Origin: Reclinomonas americana ATCC 50394
Taxonomy: Eukaryota; Jakobida; Jakobea; Jakobida
NCBI GenBank assembly: GCA_048213135.1
Contig: PS015059.1
Span: forward strand, 150,511 to 214,510
Direction of reading: 5' to 3'
DNA length: 64,000 nt
Under the pieces are notes generated by a model. The model was not told where the DNA came from. It worked only from the letters and a program-made list of their open reading frames with translations, and made no database searches. Shown here piece by piece: positions 1 through 11,552 of the stretch (position 1 is the stretch's first letter; every line of letters begins with the position of its first letter). Made by a program: the position numbers and the translations under genes.

Positions 1-274
1 CTCTCTCTCTCTCTCTCCTCGTGTGTGTGTTTCTCACTCTTGATATATTCGTTCACTGCATTCATGCGCTTTGTTGGTGCCGGCGTGGGGCACATTCTCT
101 TCTTTGGTTCCTGCATGCATGCTGCTAGCGCTCGAGGACAACGCGAGAGGGCAGCTTCACGTAGAGCGGGAAATGCCGTTGCCCGGAACTCGGAAATAGA
201 AAAGGATTCGCGCGCGCGCGAAAAAAAAAACTCCTCATTTTCTTTTTTCGCTTTCGTGTGAGAGAGAAAAGACA
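1..274 (+). promoter_or_regulatory. Upstream region of first secreted-protein gene
   Basis: Positions 1-30 are CT then GT dinucleotide tracts. From about 130 to 274 the sequence closely matches positions 2040-2176 upstream of the paralogous gene: a CTCGAG start, an ACTCGGAAATAGAAA block, a run of CG dinucleotides followed by an A-tract, a TCATTTTCTTTTTTCGCTTT block and a purine-rich GTGAGAGAGAAAAG just before the ATG. The similarity outside coding sequence suggests a shared promoter/5' leader copied with the gene. No TATA box is obvious. Confidence 0.5.
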
Positions 275-1688
275 ATGCGCGCGCACACTCTCTTGGCAGC
301 CGCTGTGCTGCTGCTGCTTGCGACTCTCACGCTGGTGCACGCAGACCCTGCGCAGAGCGTGAACGAGCAGCTCAGCATGGATTCTGTGCGTGTGGTTTTT
401 GTGTTGTGATCTTCAGTTTTCGCGCGTTTTTCTCACTCACTCTCACCCTTTCTCCCTCTCCTTCCCCCTCTCTCTCAGGTGGAGGACTTTGTCCAGGCGC
501 TTGCCGTGACTCCTGTTGCTCCTGAAGTCCACGTGTTCGAGTCGGAAGGCTCCATGGACATCGGCTTGATCACTTGTGAAGTTTTGCTGCCGCCCGGCTA
601 CGTCCTCCTCAGCGGAGGCGTGCAGGTCACTCGATCTACCGTTTGCCCCGCCACCAACAAATTCGGCATCACCAGCAGCTCTCCGAATGCTACCAACACT
701 GGGTGGATCGGGCGGGCCAAGGTCGTTGACGGCACGGTGAGTCAGAAGTAACTGTGATGCGATCATGCACACGAGAGCTCTGTGTCTCACACAGCACGAA
801 CGTCTTCTCTCTTTCTCCCTCTCAGGCAGTAGGAATCCCAGCATGTCACGCTGCCTTGCGGTGCACCGTGAACGCACTCTACGACCCCAGAGGAGTGTTG
901 TATACCACGACCGTCACAGGGTCGGCAAGCATCACTGCTCGCGGTAGCGCTGGTGTGGCGGGCAGCACCGTGCGTCGACGTCGCGATTGCGTCACCTCCG
1001 GGTTTCTTGCACCTGAAACTTTGCCTCGCAGAGCACCTTGGCCGCAACTCCACCGGCTGGTTTTGCAGGTGTGATCACCGGCGGCGGCGTCAACGCATCC
1101 AATACAAGATCGACGGCGTACACGGCAAACTGCCACATTCTCGGATCCGTTCCGCGGATGAATGGAAACACCGTGACGGGGTGGCAGGGAACGGTCTCCC
1201 TGACTGCGCGCGGCGCATTTGTTGCGTGTGCATGCATGCTCATGACCAGACTCAACAAGATAATTTGTCGCTGACATGTATACACACAACAGGCGGACTG
1301 TCAGTACCAGGTGTTCGTCATCACTGTGCGCAGTAAGCTGTCGAATCGAGTGCTGCAGACCACCGTCGCGTCCACTCAGGCCTTGACCAGCTATAGCACC
1401 ATTGCCGCCCCGGTGGGCATCACCGGTGTGCCGGATGGTTTCAGCGCCGTCGGCGGTGGCGCTGTTCTTGCCACCGTGTACGGAACGACCGCCATCAGCT
1501 GGTGTACCACATTGGCAGCCACATACGGAGCTTACTTCACCACCGTTGGCACCATCACCTTTGATGCGACCGCTGAACCATTCCAATTGATGGTGTTCAA
1601 CACGGTCGCCAACCTCGATTCGTGCGACCTGTCGCGGGTGCGGTTGACCTCGTTCACTTTGGGCATGCGAGTTCAGGTGACCATCTGA
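275..1688 (+). CDS. Secreted repeat protein, paralogue A
   Basis: Predicted exons 275-385, 479-736, 826-969, 1032-1220 and 1293-1688; all junctions are phase 0; 365 aa. The product starts with a clear signal peptide (MRAHTLL, then a Leu/Ala-rich core ending VHA). The mature part has three loose repeats of about 110 aa. Each has a P-x-G-(Y/F) element followed by a glycine-rich GG or GGG strand (PPGYVLLSGG, AGFAGVITGGG, PDGFSAVGGG) and a later segment resembling LSNRVL. Cysteines are scattered. I do not recognise the family; GGG-type repeats recall secreted bacterial beta-rich proteins, but that is only a pattern resemblance. It is 488 bp upstream of a paralogue with the same five-exon structure. 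The last intron starts GTTGCG. Confidence 0.8.
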
Positions 1689-2176
1689 GGAGTGCTCGAG
1701 GCTTGCGGGGTGCGTTCCGAATGAACTCGATGCTGTTCTCAGTCGATTGCGATCGATATCAATGATCATGACATCTTTCTTGTTCGTCGAACAATCACTC
1801 TAGATCTTCCACTCTGCGCATGATGTGTGAGTGCGCTGCGCCAATGCGTGTGGCACCACGGCCAAAAAAATAATAGAAAACTTCACTGATCCATACACAA
1901 CAATGAGCATCTACCAGTGATCGCCGGCGCCAGCATGCGCAATTGCAAGTCGAGTTTGTCGTTCTCGCTTCTTGCAAACGCGTGCACATGCATGCGTCAG
2001 AGAAGTCGAATGCGGAGATCTGCACATGTGTGCACGCTTCCCACGCGCGTCTTTGCTTCCTCGAGGTCAAGAGCGGGAAAAGCCGTTGCGGAAACTCGGA
2101 AATAGAAAGGGATTCGCGCGCGCGAAAAAAATCTCGTCATTTTCTTTTTTCGCTTTTGTGTGAGAGAGAAAAGGCA
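1689..2176. other. Intergenic region between the paralogues
   Basis: 488 bp without a supportable gene. The right part (about 2040-2176) is the conserved upstream block shared with gene A. The rest holds no ORF that resembles its neighbours; short ORFs here have no start context or domain. The 3' end of gene A should lie near 1750-1870. Confidence 0.5.
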
Positions 2177-3575
2177 ATGCGCGCGCACACTCTCTTGGCA
2201 GCCGCCGTGCTGGTGTTGCTTGCAACCCTCACGCTGGTGCACGCAGACCCTGCGCAGAGCATGAACGAGCAGCTCAGCATGGACCCTGTTGCGTTTGGTT
2301 TTTTGTGTCGTGGTCACTAGTTTTCGCGCGTTTTTCTCACTCTCACGCTCTCTCTCTCTCCTTCCCCCTCTCTCTCAGGTGGAAAATTTTGTCGAGGCAC
2401 TGGGAGTGACACCTGTTGCTCCTGTGGTGACCACATTCGAGACGAGGATCACCTGTGGCCAAAGTCTTCCATTCTGCCCCTGCTCCGCGACATTGCCGTC
2501 TGGCTACGCGCTCGTTGGTGGCGGCGCTGAGATCATCGCCACTTCGGATTATGCATGCACCGGCCCACGCCAGCCCGCCTTGACGCAAAGTACTCCTGAT
2601 ATATTTTCCAAGCAAAGCTGGAATGCAATGGCTGCGGTGAGTCAAGAACATGGTAATCTCCACGCAGAGCAGCGCTCTTCTCACGCAGATGTCTCTCGCT
2701 CTCTCCGCGCCCAGACCACGTCTGGATCGTGCGTATATACTTTCCGGTGCTTCGCAAATGGTGTTCGCAACCCAGGAGGACAGCTGTACGATGTGACCAT
2801 TACAGCGTCGGCCGGCTACGGCGCACGAGGCAGCACCAGGGCGTCAACCATGCTGCTTACTGTGCGTCGCGGTGACACCGCACTCTGATCTTTGATTTCA
2901 CTTAGTGCTGACGCGCGTGTGCATGATGCGTCGCAGCAATCGATTTCCGTGACCGCTGCTGCTGGATCAGGTGTCGTCACGGGCGGTGGCATCAACACTG
3001 GCAGTCGTGGGACATCGGGCTATCCCGGTCAGTGCTACCTTGCCGAGTCAGCCCCCGTAAACAATGGATGGAGGGCAACCATCGCGTTGACCGCAGGAGG
3101 CCTTGTTACGTGTGCAGTCGATGCATTGCTCGTTTCGGTGACGCGGTGCACTCACCAACCCTGTGTGTTGTGATCGCTGTAGGCCGATTGCGGTTTCACG
3201 GTGTACGTCATCTCCCTCCGCAGTCGCCTGCCAAATCGCGTGCTGGAGATTGTTCGAGTCAACGATCGCACTCTGTCCACCCTCCCCGAATTTACCGTGC
3301 CCACCGGGTTCATCGGCGTGCCGGACGGCTACAGCATCACCAGCGGTGGTGCGTCTGTAGCCGTCACTTACGGAACCGCTGAAGACAGCTGGTGCCGAGA
3401 TCGGGTGTCCTCTCGGGGGACTTTGCTCTATACACTGGGCGCGTTTACCCTTGAAGCCGCGGAGCCGTTCCGGCGCACGTCGTACAGCGCGCTTGCCAAC
3501 CGTGATCAGTGCGACTTCTCCAAGGTGAAACTGGTCTCGTTCGCGATTGGCCTGCGAATTCAGGTGACGATCTGA
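2177..3575 (+). CDS. Secreted repeat protein, paralogue B
   Basis: Predicted exons 2177-2287, 2379-2636, 2715-2861, 2937-3104 and 3183-3575; 358 aa. Exons 1 and 2 have exactly the same lengths as in gene A (111 and 258 nt), and the first 37 residues are almost identical, including the signal peptide. The body is more diverged but keeps the three P-x-G-(Y/F)...GG repeats (PSGYALVGGG, AGSGVVTGGG, PDGYSITSGG) and the ending with IQVTI. The first intron begins GTTGCG where gene A has GTGCGT at the same position, and the last begins GTTACG. Likely a secreted or surface protein of unknown function; a recent tandem duplicate. Confidence 0.8.
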
Positions 3576-3919
3576 GCGATGGTAGTCGACGATCATTCTC
3601 GAATGAAGTCCTTCGTGTCATCATCGTCGACGTCAAGTTCGCAGCGCCCAAGGGTTGAATTGGACGGGGGGTCAAGTTCCAGAGAATAGGATGTCGACGG
3701 TCGATGTTCTCTTCCATCACCTCTGCGATGTCTCGATGGCGACCGTCATGCATGTGTTATTGGGGCGGGGCAGATGAACTCGCTCGGGGTAGGTGGGTTG
3801 CCCGGTTTGTCCGCTTTGTCGTGTTTTGACAGGATATTTGGCATAAAAAGATGCAAAATCGACAGCGTTCACCATTCGTCTTTTTCATCTCTCTCTCTGA
3901 GCCGGAGTAACTTCAACCC
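3576..3919. other. Intergenic region
   Basis: 344 bp between the secreted paralogue and the helicase-like gene. I see no coding evidence. A short A-rich stretch (GGCATAAAAAGATG at about 3840) and a CTCTCTCTCTGA tract lie just before the helicase ATG and may be part of its promoter or leader. Confidence 0.4.
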
Positions 3920-6900
3920 ATGGATCGCAAGCGCCGAGGAACCAAGCGGAGCTCCCGCGATGTCGACAGTGAGGACGACGACCATCTCTTCCCGGCACCG
4001 GATCCGGATACCGGCGCAGACTTGCCCTTGGACGGCCAGCCCGAGAAGAAGCGACGCAACGCCCGCCCATCGCTGAACAAGCGAGGCGATGGCGAGGTCA
4101 CCGACGGCGGGCGTGCGGCGGCGGAGCCGACGAGTCAGCGATCGCGATCACGAGCCCAGCGCCGCATGGCGCGCCACGCCTACACCACGGACATGTACGG
4201 TGCAAGTGGCTCCGGTGTCGGCGGTGACGTCGAGGATCCCGAGACCACTGCGACGCGCAAGCTCCCCGAGTTCGACCGGTGGTGGTCGTCCACCATTCTG
4301 CCGCATATCAGCAAGTCGGACGAGGACATCGACGAGGACGACGAGGCGTCGTCGTCAGCGTCACAGGCAGCCGACTACGTGCGTGCACAAGAAGTAATTC
4401 TTCCACTGCGCGTCATGCTGCTGTTTGCTGACACACTCATATACATGCAGCTGCTGACTCCGCTGCAAGTCGAGTTCCTGAGAACGATGGTTCACAACTT
4501 TGTGCGGCAGCGATGCGGCGACAACAAGCAACACCACTCAGTGCCGCAACTTCGCATCGGTTGCTTGCCCACCGGTGAAGGCAAGACGCACATGATCCCG
4601 GCTGTGGTGTTTGTGATGCACGAGCTCATGCAGTGGCTCGAATTCCGTGCGTTGTCTCTGTCGTTCGATGTGTTCGTGTTTCAATATGTGTGTGCTCACC
4701 TGCCAGCGAACGCATCTGCATGCAGCGGACCATCACGGGCGGCGTTCGATTCTCGTGGTGGCCAAGTTGAAGAACGAGGCCTCTGCCATTCGCGAGCGCT
4801 TGCTGCGGGCGTTCGGGAACCTCTATGCCTCGAAGAAGAGCGGCAAGTCGGCTGTGCGGCAGAACACTCTCGGCCGCGGTGCCATCTTCGTCGGCAGCAC
4901 CTGCAGCGATAACCAGACAACTTTCAACGTTTGTCGCGAGTACGGAAGCGGTGTGTTCAATGGCAGCGCCGTGGCGCGCTGGACTGGAGCGAAGACATTC
5001 GTGGCCGTCACCTCCAACCGCTCGACTTCGCACATTGTCGAAGCCATTCACGGCCCTCCCAAGCTGTTGCCCACCGATCCGGAGTTCTCTTCCAGTTGCG
5101 CTGCATTCCCACTGCACTGCATCATTGCGGACGAGTTGCATCTGGCCGCGACCTTGAAGAAGTCATACACTGCGGAGAAGGATGTTACGTATTACTTATG
5201 TGTGCCCCTCACCGAGAATATCAGTGCGATACTCACTTTGTACGCATTATTCTGGTACAGCCGCTCTGGGGCATTGCAACCGAGAAGGGTCGCCGGTGGG
5301 CACAGCCCGGTGGCGATGCGCGGGAGCGGTTCACGTCACAGTTCGCGATGATCGGCCTCACCGCCACTCCGGGATCGATCGCTCCGACGTTCATCAACAA
5401 GGTGTTTTCGACCTCTGGCGACTTCCAGAAGCGCTTCGTGGACAAGCTCCCGCGGACGCAGGAGTCACTCCTGCAAGGCGAGCTTCGCCATTACGGACCG
5501 AACCGTGGCATCCGTCAGGTGTCGCAGTCGGTGACGATGCTGGTCGATGGATCAGTTGAGGCCGGCAGCCGTCTGCTCGACCACCTGGCCGAGGCGCACA
5601 GGCGTCGGAGCACTCACATTGCGAACCGTGGTCTCGTGACTGTCGACGACGACGATGACAGTCCACCGCCGGTGCGTGAGTGCGAAGTGGCTGCCACGGT
5701 AAGTCCAGCTGTCCAAGTAGTTCCCCCATGTGCTCCTCCTGCTGATACCGACAACGGTGCTCTGCTACCACAGCACGCGGCATACGGATTGTCTGGACTT
5801 CCGATGGCCAGCATTGACAGCGCGGTTGGTGTCGTCTGTGCCCTGGTCCGCGATCGCCTTGCGGATGGGGACCTTGCTCGCGGGTCTGGCCACGCCGCTG
5901 CTGCCGACATTGACGACAGCGATGCGATGAGCGTGGACTCTGCTGGTTCCAGTTCTGGCCCTTCAGGCGCAAGCGCAAGCGCTGCTGCCGATGTCGCCAT
6001 GCACGTGCCGGCTGTCATCCGAGGCAACACCGATATGGATGACTGCTCAAGCGAGGCAGCCGACGACGGCGAGTGCCTTCCGGGCAGGTCAGGCACTGCA
6101 GTCCAAGCCGGCATGTCGTTAATGGTACGCACTGCAAGATTACTGCACGATTGCAGTCGTGTATGTTCCGGCGCACTTCACTCACCACATGCGCTCGTGC
6201 GCAGCTCGAGGCCGCAGCCCTGTTGGCTCGTGCTCGCGACATGGACATCAGCGGTTGCGGCGACGACGAGGGCTTCCCGCAGTTTGCTATTGCCCTTCCA
6301 CCTCGAGCCGCTGAAAGAGCGAGTGAGGAGCCGTCGGTTCGCGTTGTTCGGCTGGACCTGGGCGGCCTGGCTTCGATGCGGCCTTCTCATGCACTGTCCA
6401 ACATGGCATTCGGCACAGGCGCCGACCGTGTGGAGTGCAAGACTGAGCACGCACCCGTCTCGAGCTTGACTGGCAAGCAGGGAACTTCTCCGTCGTGCCT
6501 CCTCTCACAGATTCTTGTGTGGGAAGCCGAGAAGTACCGGCAGGGTCAACCTGAGGCTGGCTACTGGGGTACTTTGCGCAACGGCCATCGGCTTCCAACG
6601 TGGCCGCACGCCATGGCAACACTGGTGGCGCTACTTGCCATGCGAGTGGACGACCAGACACAGCTCGTGTGTAACGACTACTGCCTGTGGTGCCACGGAG
6701 AGGTGAGCTACAACACGGTGATCGCCGACGGCTACGTTCGTGCCGAGGTCGCGGCCGACCGGGACGAACGTGCACTCTTGCACAATGCGGACCAGCTGGC
6801 CATGGACAGCGGACTCCTCGACAATCTGGGGGCGGCATGCACGATGGCCGGCCTGCATGATGATGAGGTGCGGGCTCTCATCGGCTGCGACGCTGCCGAC

Positions 6901-7929
6901 GCGAGTGGCGAGCTGGAAGACAGATGGCTGCAAGTCTTCCAGAGGCACATGTGCCTGATCGACTTGTTCCAGCATCCGCTGAAGAAGCTTGTACGCTCGC
7001 TGACGGGGAGGCCGGCGGGCTGCCCCGCACCTGTGGAGGACGACATTGAGGTTGACGTGACGCAGCTCGGCGAACTGTGCTTGCAGCCGGTAGCGGCCGG
7101 CGTTGACATTGCCCGCTGGAGCTTGCACACGGCCATCATGAGCTCGCCGGAGTTGCTGCCAGTGCTGGAGCTGTTGCTGCTGGCGCAGGGTGTGCGCCGC
7201 GACAACATTTTCACGGCACCGACGGCAAACGAGATGGCGGTTCCAGTGACCCGCTTCAACGAGCTCGCCACCCGTCAGAACGTGCGGTACACGCGCCGCC
7301 GAGACGAGCTCTGCTTCATCCTCATCCCGTTCACCACCAAGACCGTGACGGGAACTGACTTGTACGGCGCTGGTCGACTCGTGATGGTTTTCTGCGAGGT
7401 CGGCGACGACATGAGGATCCAAGCAGAGGGGCGCATCAATCGCCCATACAACAACCCCTCGTCGGTGCTGCAGACGGTTCGAGTGCAGTACAAGGCAAGT
7501 GACGATCCCGGAACGCGCAGCCGCAGGCAGGTGCAGCCAGCGGCCCTGGACGCACTGTGGCGTGGCAGCGCAAGGAGTGCCGGCCTGAATCGAGTGATCG
7601 ACCAGGAACAACAGGACACGTTGCTCGGTCGGTTCCTCAACCAAGACGAGTGGATAGCTCTACTGATGGCACGCCAGCAGGCTGAGAAGCAGGCAGGCCG
7701 GCAGCAGGTAGCCAAAAGGAAACTGGCGGCTCTATTCGGCACTCAGGAGCTACGAGCGAGGGCAGCGGGCGATCGGCAGCAACGAGCAGGCGGCTCACGA
7801 TCACGAGCGGCGGCCCGCGAGGATGAGGACGAGGACGAGGATGGAGAGATGGACGCGAAGAAGAAGAAGAAGACCAAGGGCGGCAAGAAGAAGGGGAGCA
7901 AGCCAAAGAAGGCAGCGGGTCGCAAGTAG
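3920..7929 (+). CDS. Large SF2 helicase-like protein
   Basis: Predicted exons 3920-4378, 4451-4646, 4726-5183, 5261-6124 and 6205-7929; about 1233 aa. An extra intron 5699-5773 (GTAAGT donor, in frame) is possible. SF2 motifs are visible: PTGEGKT (about residue 193), ILVVAKLK as a motif Ia-like strand, ADELH as motif II (about 353), GLTATP as motif III (about 404), and QAEGRINRP as motif VI (about 1065). A nuclear, ATP-dependent nucleic-acid helicase or translocase is inferred. The gap between motifs III and VI is about 660 residues, far longer than usual, and includes an acidic/Ser-rich low-complexity part and a CxxYCxWC cluster. The N-terminus is charged and the C-terminus ends in acidic then Lys-rich tracts, as in nuclear proteins. 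I cannot place it in a named helicase family. Introns 2 and 3 start GTGCGT and GTTACG. Confidence 0.75.
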
Positions 7930-8090
7930 GAAGTGTTACCACGGAGAATGAACGTAACCGAGAAAAGAGAAAAAAGGCAGCGATTTTACAGACGAACACC
8001 TCACTCACAAAAAACAACGCGCTAAAGAAGAAAAGAACTCGACGGCGGCGAAGAAACTTGACAAGAGAAAAAAGTGAGCACGCGCGAGAG

Positions 8091-8121
<31 letters not shown>

Positions 8122-8284
8122 GCGACTTGTCGACCGAAGTGTGCAAGTCACTTGATGAGGCAATCGAGTGATCGAGGTCGACGGTCGGTCGCAAGAACCT
8201 ACGCAACATCCAGGACACGCAAGGGGGCCAACACATTCATCAGTGATATCAGAGCACACGCACACACACACATTCCCTCTCTCT
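7930..8284. repeat. Convergent intergenic region with CT microsatellite
   Basis: 355 bp between two convergent genes. Includes an A-rich/AAAA-rich stretch after the helicase stop, suitable for 3' ends, a (TC)n tract of about 28 bp at 8091-8118, and a short CA tract at about 8258-8273. No gene seen. Confidence 0.5.
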
Positions 8285-8546
8285 TTAACAGAAAACTAAC
8301 CGCGTCGAGTCAAACATCTTGAATGCGAGGTCCGACTTGGACTTCCATTCTGTCTCCAGGCACACCAGTTCCGTGTACCACGCCGTGTGCTCCAGCAGAA
8401 CGCAGCGCACGAAGAAGCAGATGGCCAGATAGCCCTTGGTGACCACTTGGCCCACAAACTGCACGGCTGGCAGTCCGTTCCAGTCCACTGCGGTCTCCGC
8501 GTTGAAGGTAACGTTGTCTGGCGCATAAATGTGAGTCGAGTGGATC

Positions 8547-8615
<69 letters not shown>

Positions 8616-8855
8616 CGACGAAGAAGAGAGTACGTACGACACGACGTCGTACGGTACGTACGTTACGTTACGTACGTAACTAACCTTCCTTCCTTCTTCT
8701 CTCCTCCTCCCTCCCCTTCCCCCNNNNNNNNNNNNNNNNNNNNCGAGACCGTTCCGTACGTCCGTACCTACGCGGTCGTCCGTCCGTCGTACGGTAACGG
8801 TTAACGGTTACGTTCGGTCGGCGCTAAATAAGTAGTAGTACGACGTAGGAGACGT

Positions 8856-8923
<68 letters not shown>

Positions 8924-11468
8924 CGCGAGAAAGAGAGATCGATCACGCTGCGGATCTTAGTGTACAAATACTCCCTCTTTCTCTCTCTCTCTCCCCCTCC
9001 CTCCCGCTTCTCACCCTCCGGCATTCGTCGTCGCAGACTGTTCTGCGCGTGCGTCACGATGTCGCTCAACGTGCGCATTCGCTTACGTGGCAACGTGTGC
9101 ACAAACAGTTGCGCGCTGAGGTCGCTGATGGAACCAGTGCGGTAGGTCTCAATAAAGGTGAACCAAGCGGTCGACAGGTTCTGATCGTTGAATGGGCGCC
9201 AGTTGGACGGCAGCTCAATGTGGAAGCCGGTGTCGGTGCTTTCGAACTTGAGGATGACTGGGGAGTGAGGAAGAACGAGAGGGGAGTGAGGAGGATAAAC
9301 ACCGACAGAATAGAATGTAAGAGAAACGCGACACGACCGAGAGATAAAATCAATGCGAAAGGAGAGGGACGCGCTCCAACTGTGAACCAACTCCCTCACT
9401 TCGGCTGCGCACTCACTTTCTGACGGTCGCGGATCGACAATCAGCGGCACGGCATCATATGGCGCAGGTCGGAATGACTGCAGCACATAATTGACCACCT
9501 CCTCGTACTCGTCCTTGTCGTCCAGTCCGTATGTGCAGTTGAATACATACGCGCTGTCCTCCTTGTGTGGTACAGGCACCACCACCTGACACACGACAAT
9601 GTGTTGAGCCGTTGAGTTACACAGTACCAACGCGAACAGGCAAACCTGAATCACGACACGATCCAGTCCGGGAGCCACGTGCTCCACACCCGAGTTGCGC
9701 AGCGCCCGTACCATGACATCATCGTCTACACGCCCGCGCATCGATCAGTCTATCGTACGTGTTTTTCTCGCCTGCAGTGCAGTGCAGCGTAGCCCACCCA
9801 CCTCCCATCTTCACCGGCTCCATCCGCTCCGTAAAATCGCAATCCATGTTGCGCATCATGGTCTCCGCCAACTCCTCCAGACCGACGACGTGATTCGCCA
9901 CTCGCAAATCGATTGTCATGTGCAACCTGTGCACAACCAATAGTAATCGTGAGAACACTGAGCAAGGCGCGACGTCTTCCCCCACTTATCAACTCACCTT
10001 GGATCCGTGTTGGGATCCTCACGGAACAGATGCAGCAACATATCGGGCACCACACGAATGCGGTGCACCAGTGTGGCTGGCCACTGCAGCTCGCAGCGGT
10101 ACTCGGGATCCTCGTAGCGGAACACCTTGCTGAAATCGACACGAATGGGTGCGTCCGTCACAATCACTGTCTCGCAGGCGCGATGGAAATCCTGCACCAG
10201 CGCATCCTTGTTTGGCACTGCACCAGTCGACATCACCAGCAGCAGGGAGAGCCACTTGCGAGCGTGCACGCACAGCAGTGTCCACTGCCGCGCCGGTTGC
10301 CGTCGACCGTCCGAGTAGTTCATCACCATGTCTTGGCACATGAGCATGGCTGGGACGCCGTTGGGCAGCGTCAGGCGGCGCTCAGGGCCCACCAGTGGGT
10401 GGCACTCGGCCATCTGCTGCTTGGCGTCCTCCAGCGTGAACGAGTCGGCGCACTTCTCCATGGTGAACAGCACCTGGGCGTCGCGTGCAGGCAAGAGTGA
10501 GGAAAGAGAGGAGGGAGAGGGAGAGGGAGAGGGAGATAGGGAAAGGCTGTCCACACACACGCACACAGAAGAGAACAAGCCCTTCCCATGATGTTTTTGA
10601 CGACAAACCATGGGTCGCTCTCGCTTCTTGAGCTTGGGCACGGGGATGCGGAACTGCACCGGCACGTTGACACGGGGCTTGCGCTCCTCAATCCACGACG
10701 CTGGTCGCACAAACGAGAAGCCGGCAAGGTCGTACGAGAACGCCACAGTCCCACTGACCGCCGCCGCCGCCACCGACCGCGCAGCAACAGGTGACGAGGC
10801 CTTTGCCGGAGCAGCAACTGGAGCAACAGGAGCAGCAACAGGAGCAGCAGTGGCCACTGGCGACGACGATGACGATGCCTGCGAGCTGGGCGACACCAAC
10901 GCAGCAACATGCGCGGCACCTGTGAGCGAGTGAGTGTGAGTCTTTCTCTTTTTTGCTGGTGGTCATTTCACGCGCCATGCCACTCACCGTTCGCCGCCCT
11001 CGGCAGTACCACCACTGACGGCGCCTCGGTGCCCACATCCACCGGCGCCAAGTGCAACGCATCGCCCACCGGCGGCGACAGCGCCGAGGCCCACGGTTGC
11101 GGCTCTGTCACCTCTGCCATTGCTCGTGCCGACGGCAACAACGCATCGTGCTCCTCCTCTGCCGCCGCCGCCGCCTCCTCATGCACAGTCGCAAACAGAC
11201 GACGACTGCTATCCTCTGCCTCTGCCTCTTCTTCCTCTTCTTCTTCCTCATCATCATGCGCAGTCACTGTTGTTGTTGTTGTGGTGGTGGAAGTTGTCGT
11301 CGTCGTCGGCGATGCTGGTGAGGAGGCAAAGTGTGCGAGCAAACCGAGACCAAACACGGTGGCTACGGCACCGGCGCCCACTGCCACCAGCTGCTCATCA
11401 GAGGCCTCGTCCACGCGCTTGTCGAGCCACGAGCCAGCCCGCTCAATCAGCGATCCCAGGTACTCCAT
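8285..11468 (-). CDS. Membrane-anchored protein with PsbP/Mog1-like domains
   Basis: Exons (in order, minus strand) 11468-10988, 10919-10609, 10473-9998, 9926-9802, 9725-9646, 9585-9417, 9257-9015 and 8517-8285; all phases agree; 705 aa. A hydrophobic segment near residues 27-47 (VGAGAVATVFGLGLLAHF) suggests an N-terminal membrane anchor, followed by Thr-rich, Glu-rich and Ala/Pro-rich linkers. Then come two or three domains with the pattern FSFVRPASW or FHIELPSNW near the start and a later TLxDaxxxxQ/SL helix with CYRxF-like strands. This resembles the PsbP/Mog1/DUF1795 fold, from pattern only. Function unknown. The last intron (9014-8518) contains long CA repeats and an assembly gap. It starts 84 bp from PAF1 on the other strand. 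Confidence 0.65.
8551..8613. repeat. (CA)n microsatellite
   Basis: About 30 CA units, inside the last intron of the gene at 8285-11468. On the minus strand it gives false ORFs of Cys-Val repeats. Confidence 0.95.
8724..8743. other. Assembly gap (20 N)
   Basis: Twenty unknown bases, flanked by ACGT-permutation sequence and CA repeats, in an intron of the minus-strand gene 8285-11468. The round size suggests a nominal gap. Confidence 0.95.
8858..8922. repeat. (CA)n microsatellite
   Basis: About 31 CA units on the other side of the gap from the 8551-8613 tract. The two may be the same locus read from both sides. Confidence 0.95.
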
Positions 11469-11552
11469 CGCAACGAAGGCGCGAAATCACTGTCTGTCCC
11501 ACGAAGGACAACTCGCAACTCCAGTCTGTGCGTGTGTGCGTGTGTGTGACGA

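Noticed and set aside
879-1769. 296-codon ORF on the minus strand across the first secreted gene
   Set aside because: It lies opposite spliced exons of a gene with signal peptide, paralogue and consistent phases. Long antisense ORFs are common in GC-rich coding DNA.
8296-8613. ORFs of alternating Cys-Val
   Set aside because: They are translations of the CA microsatellite inside an intron.
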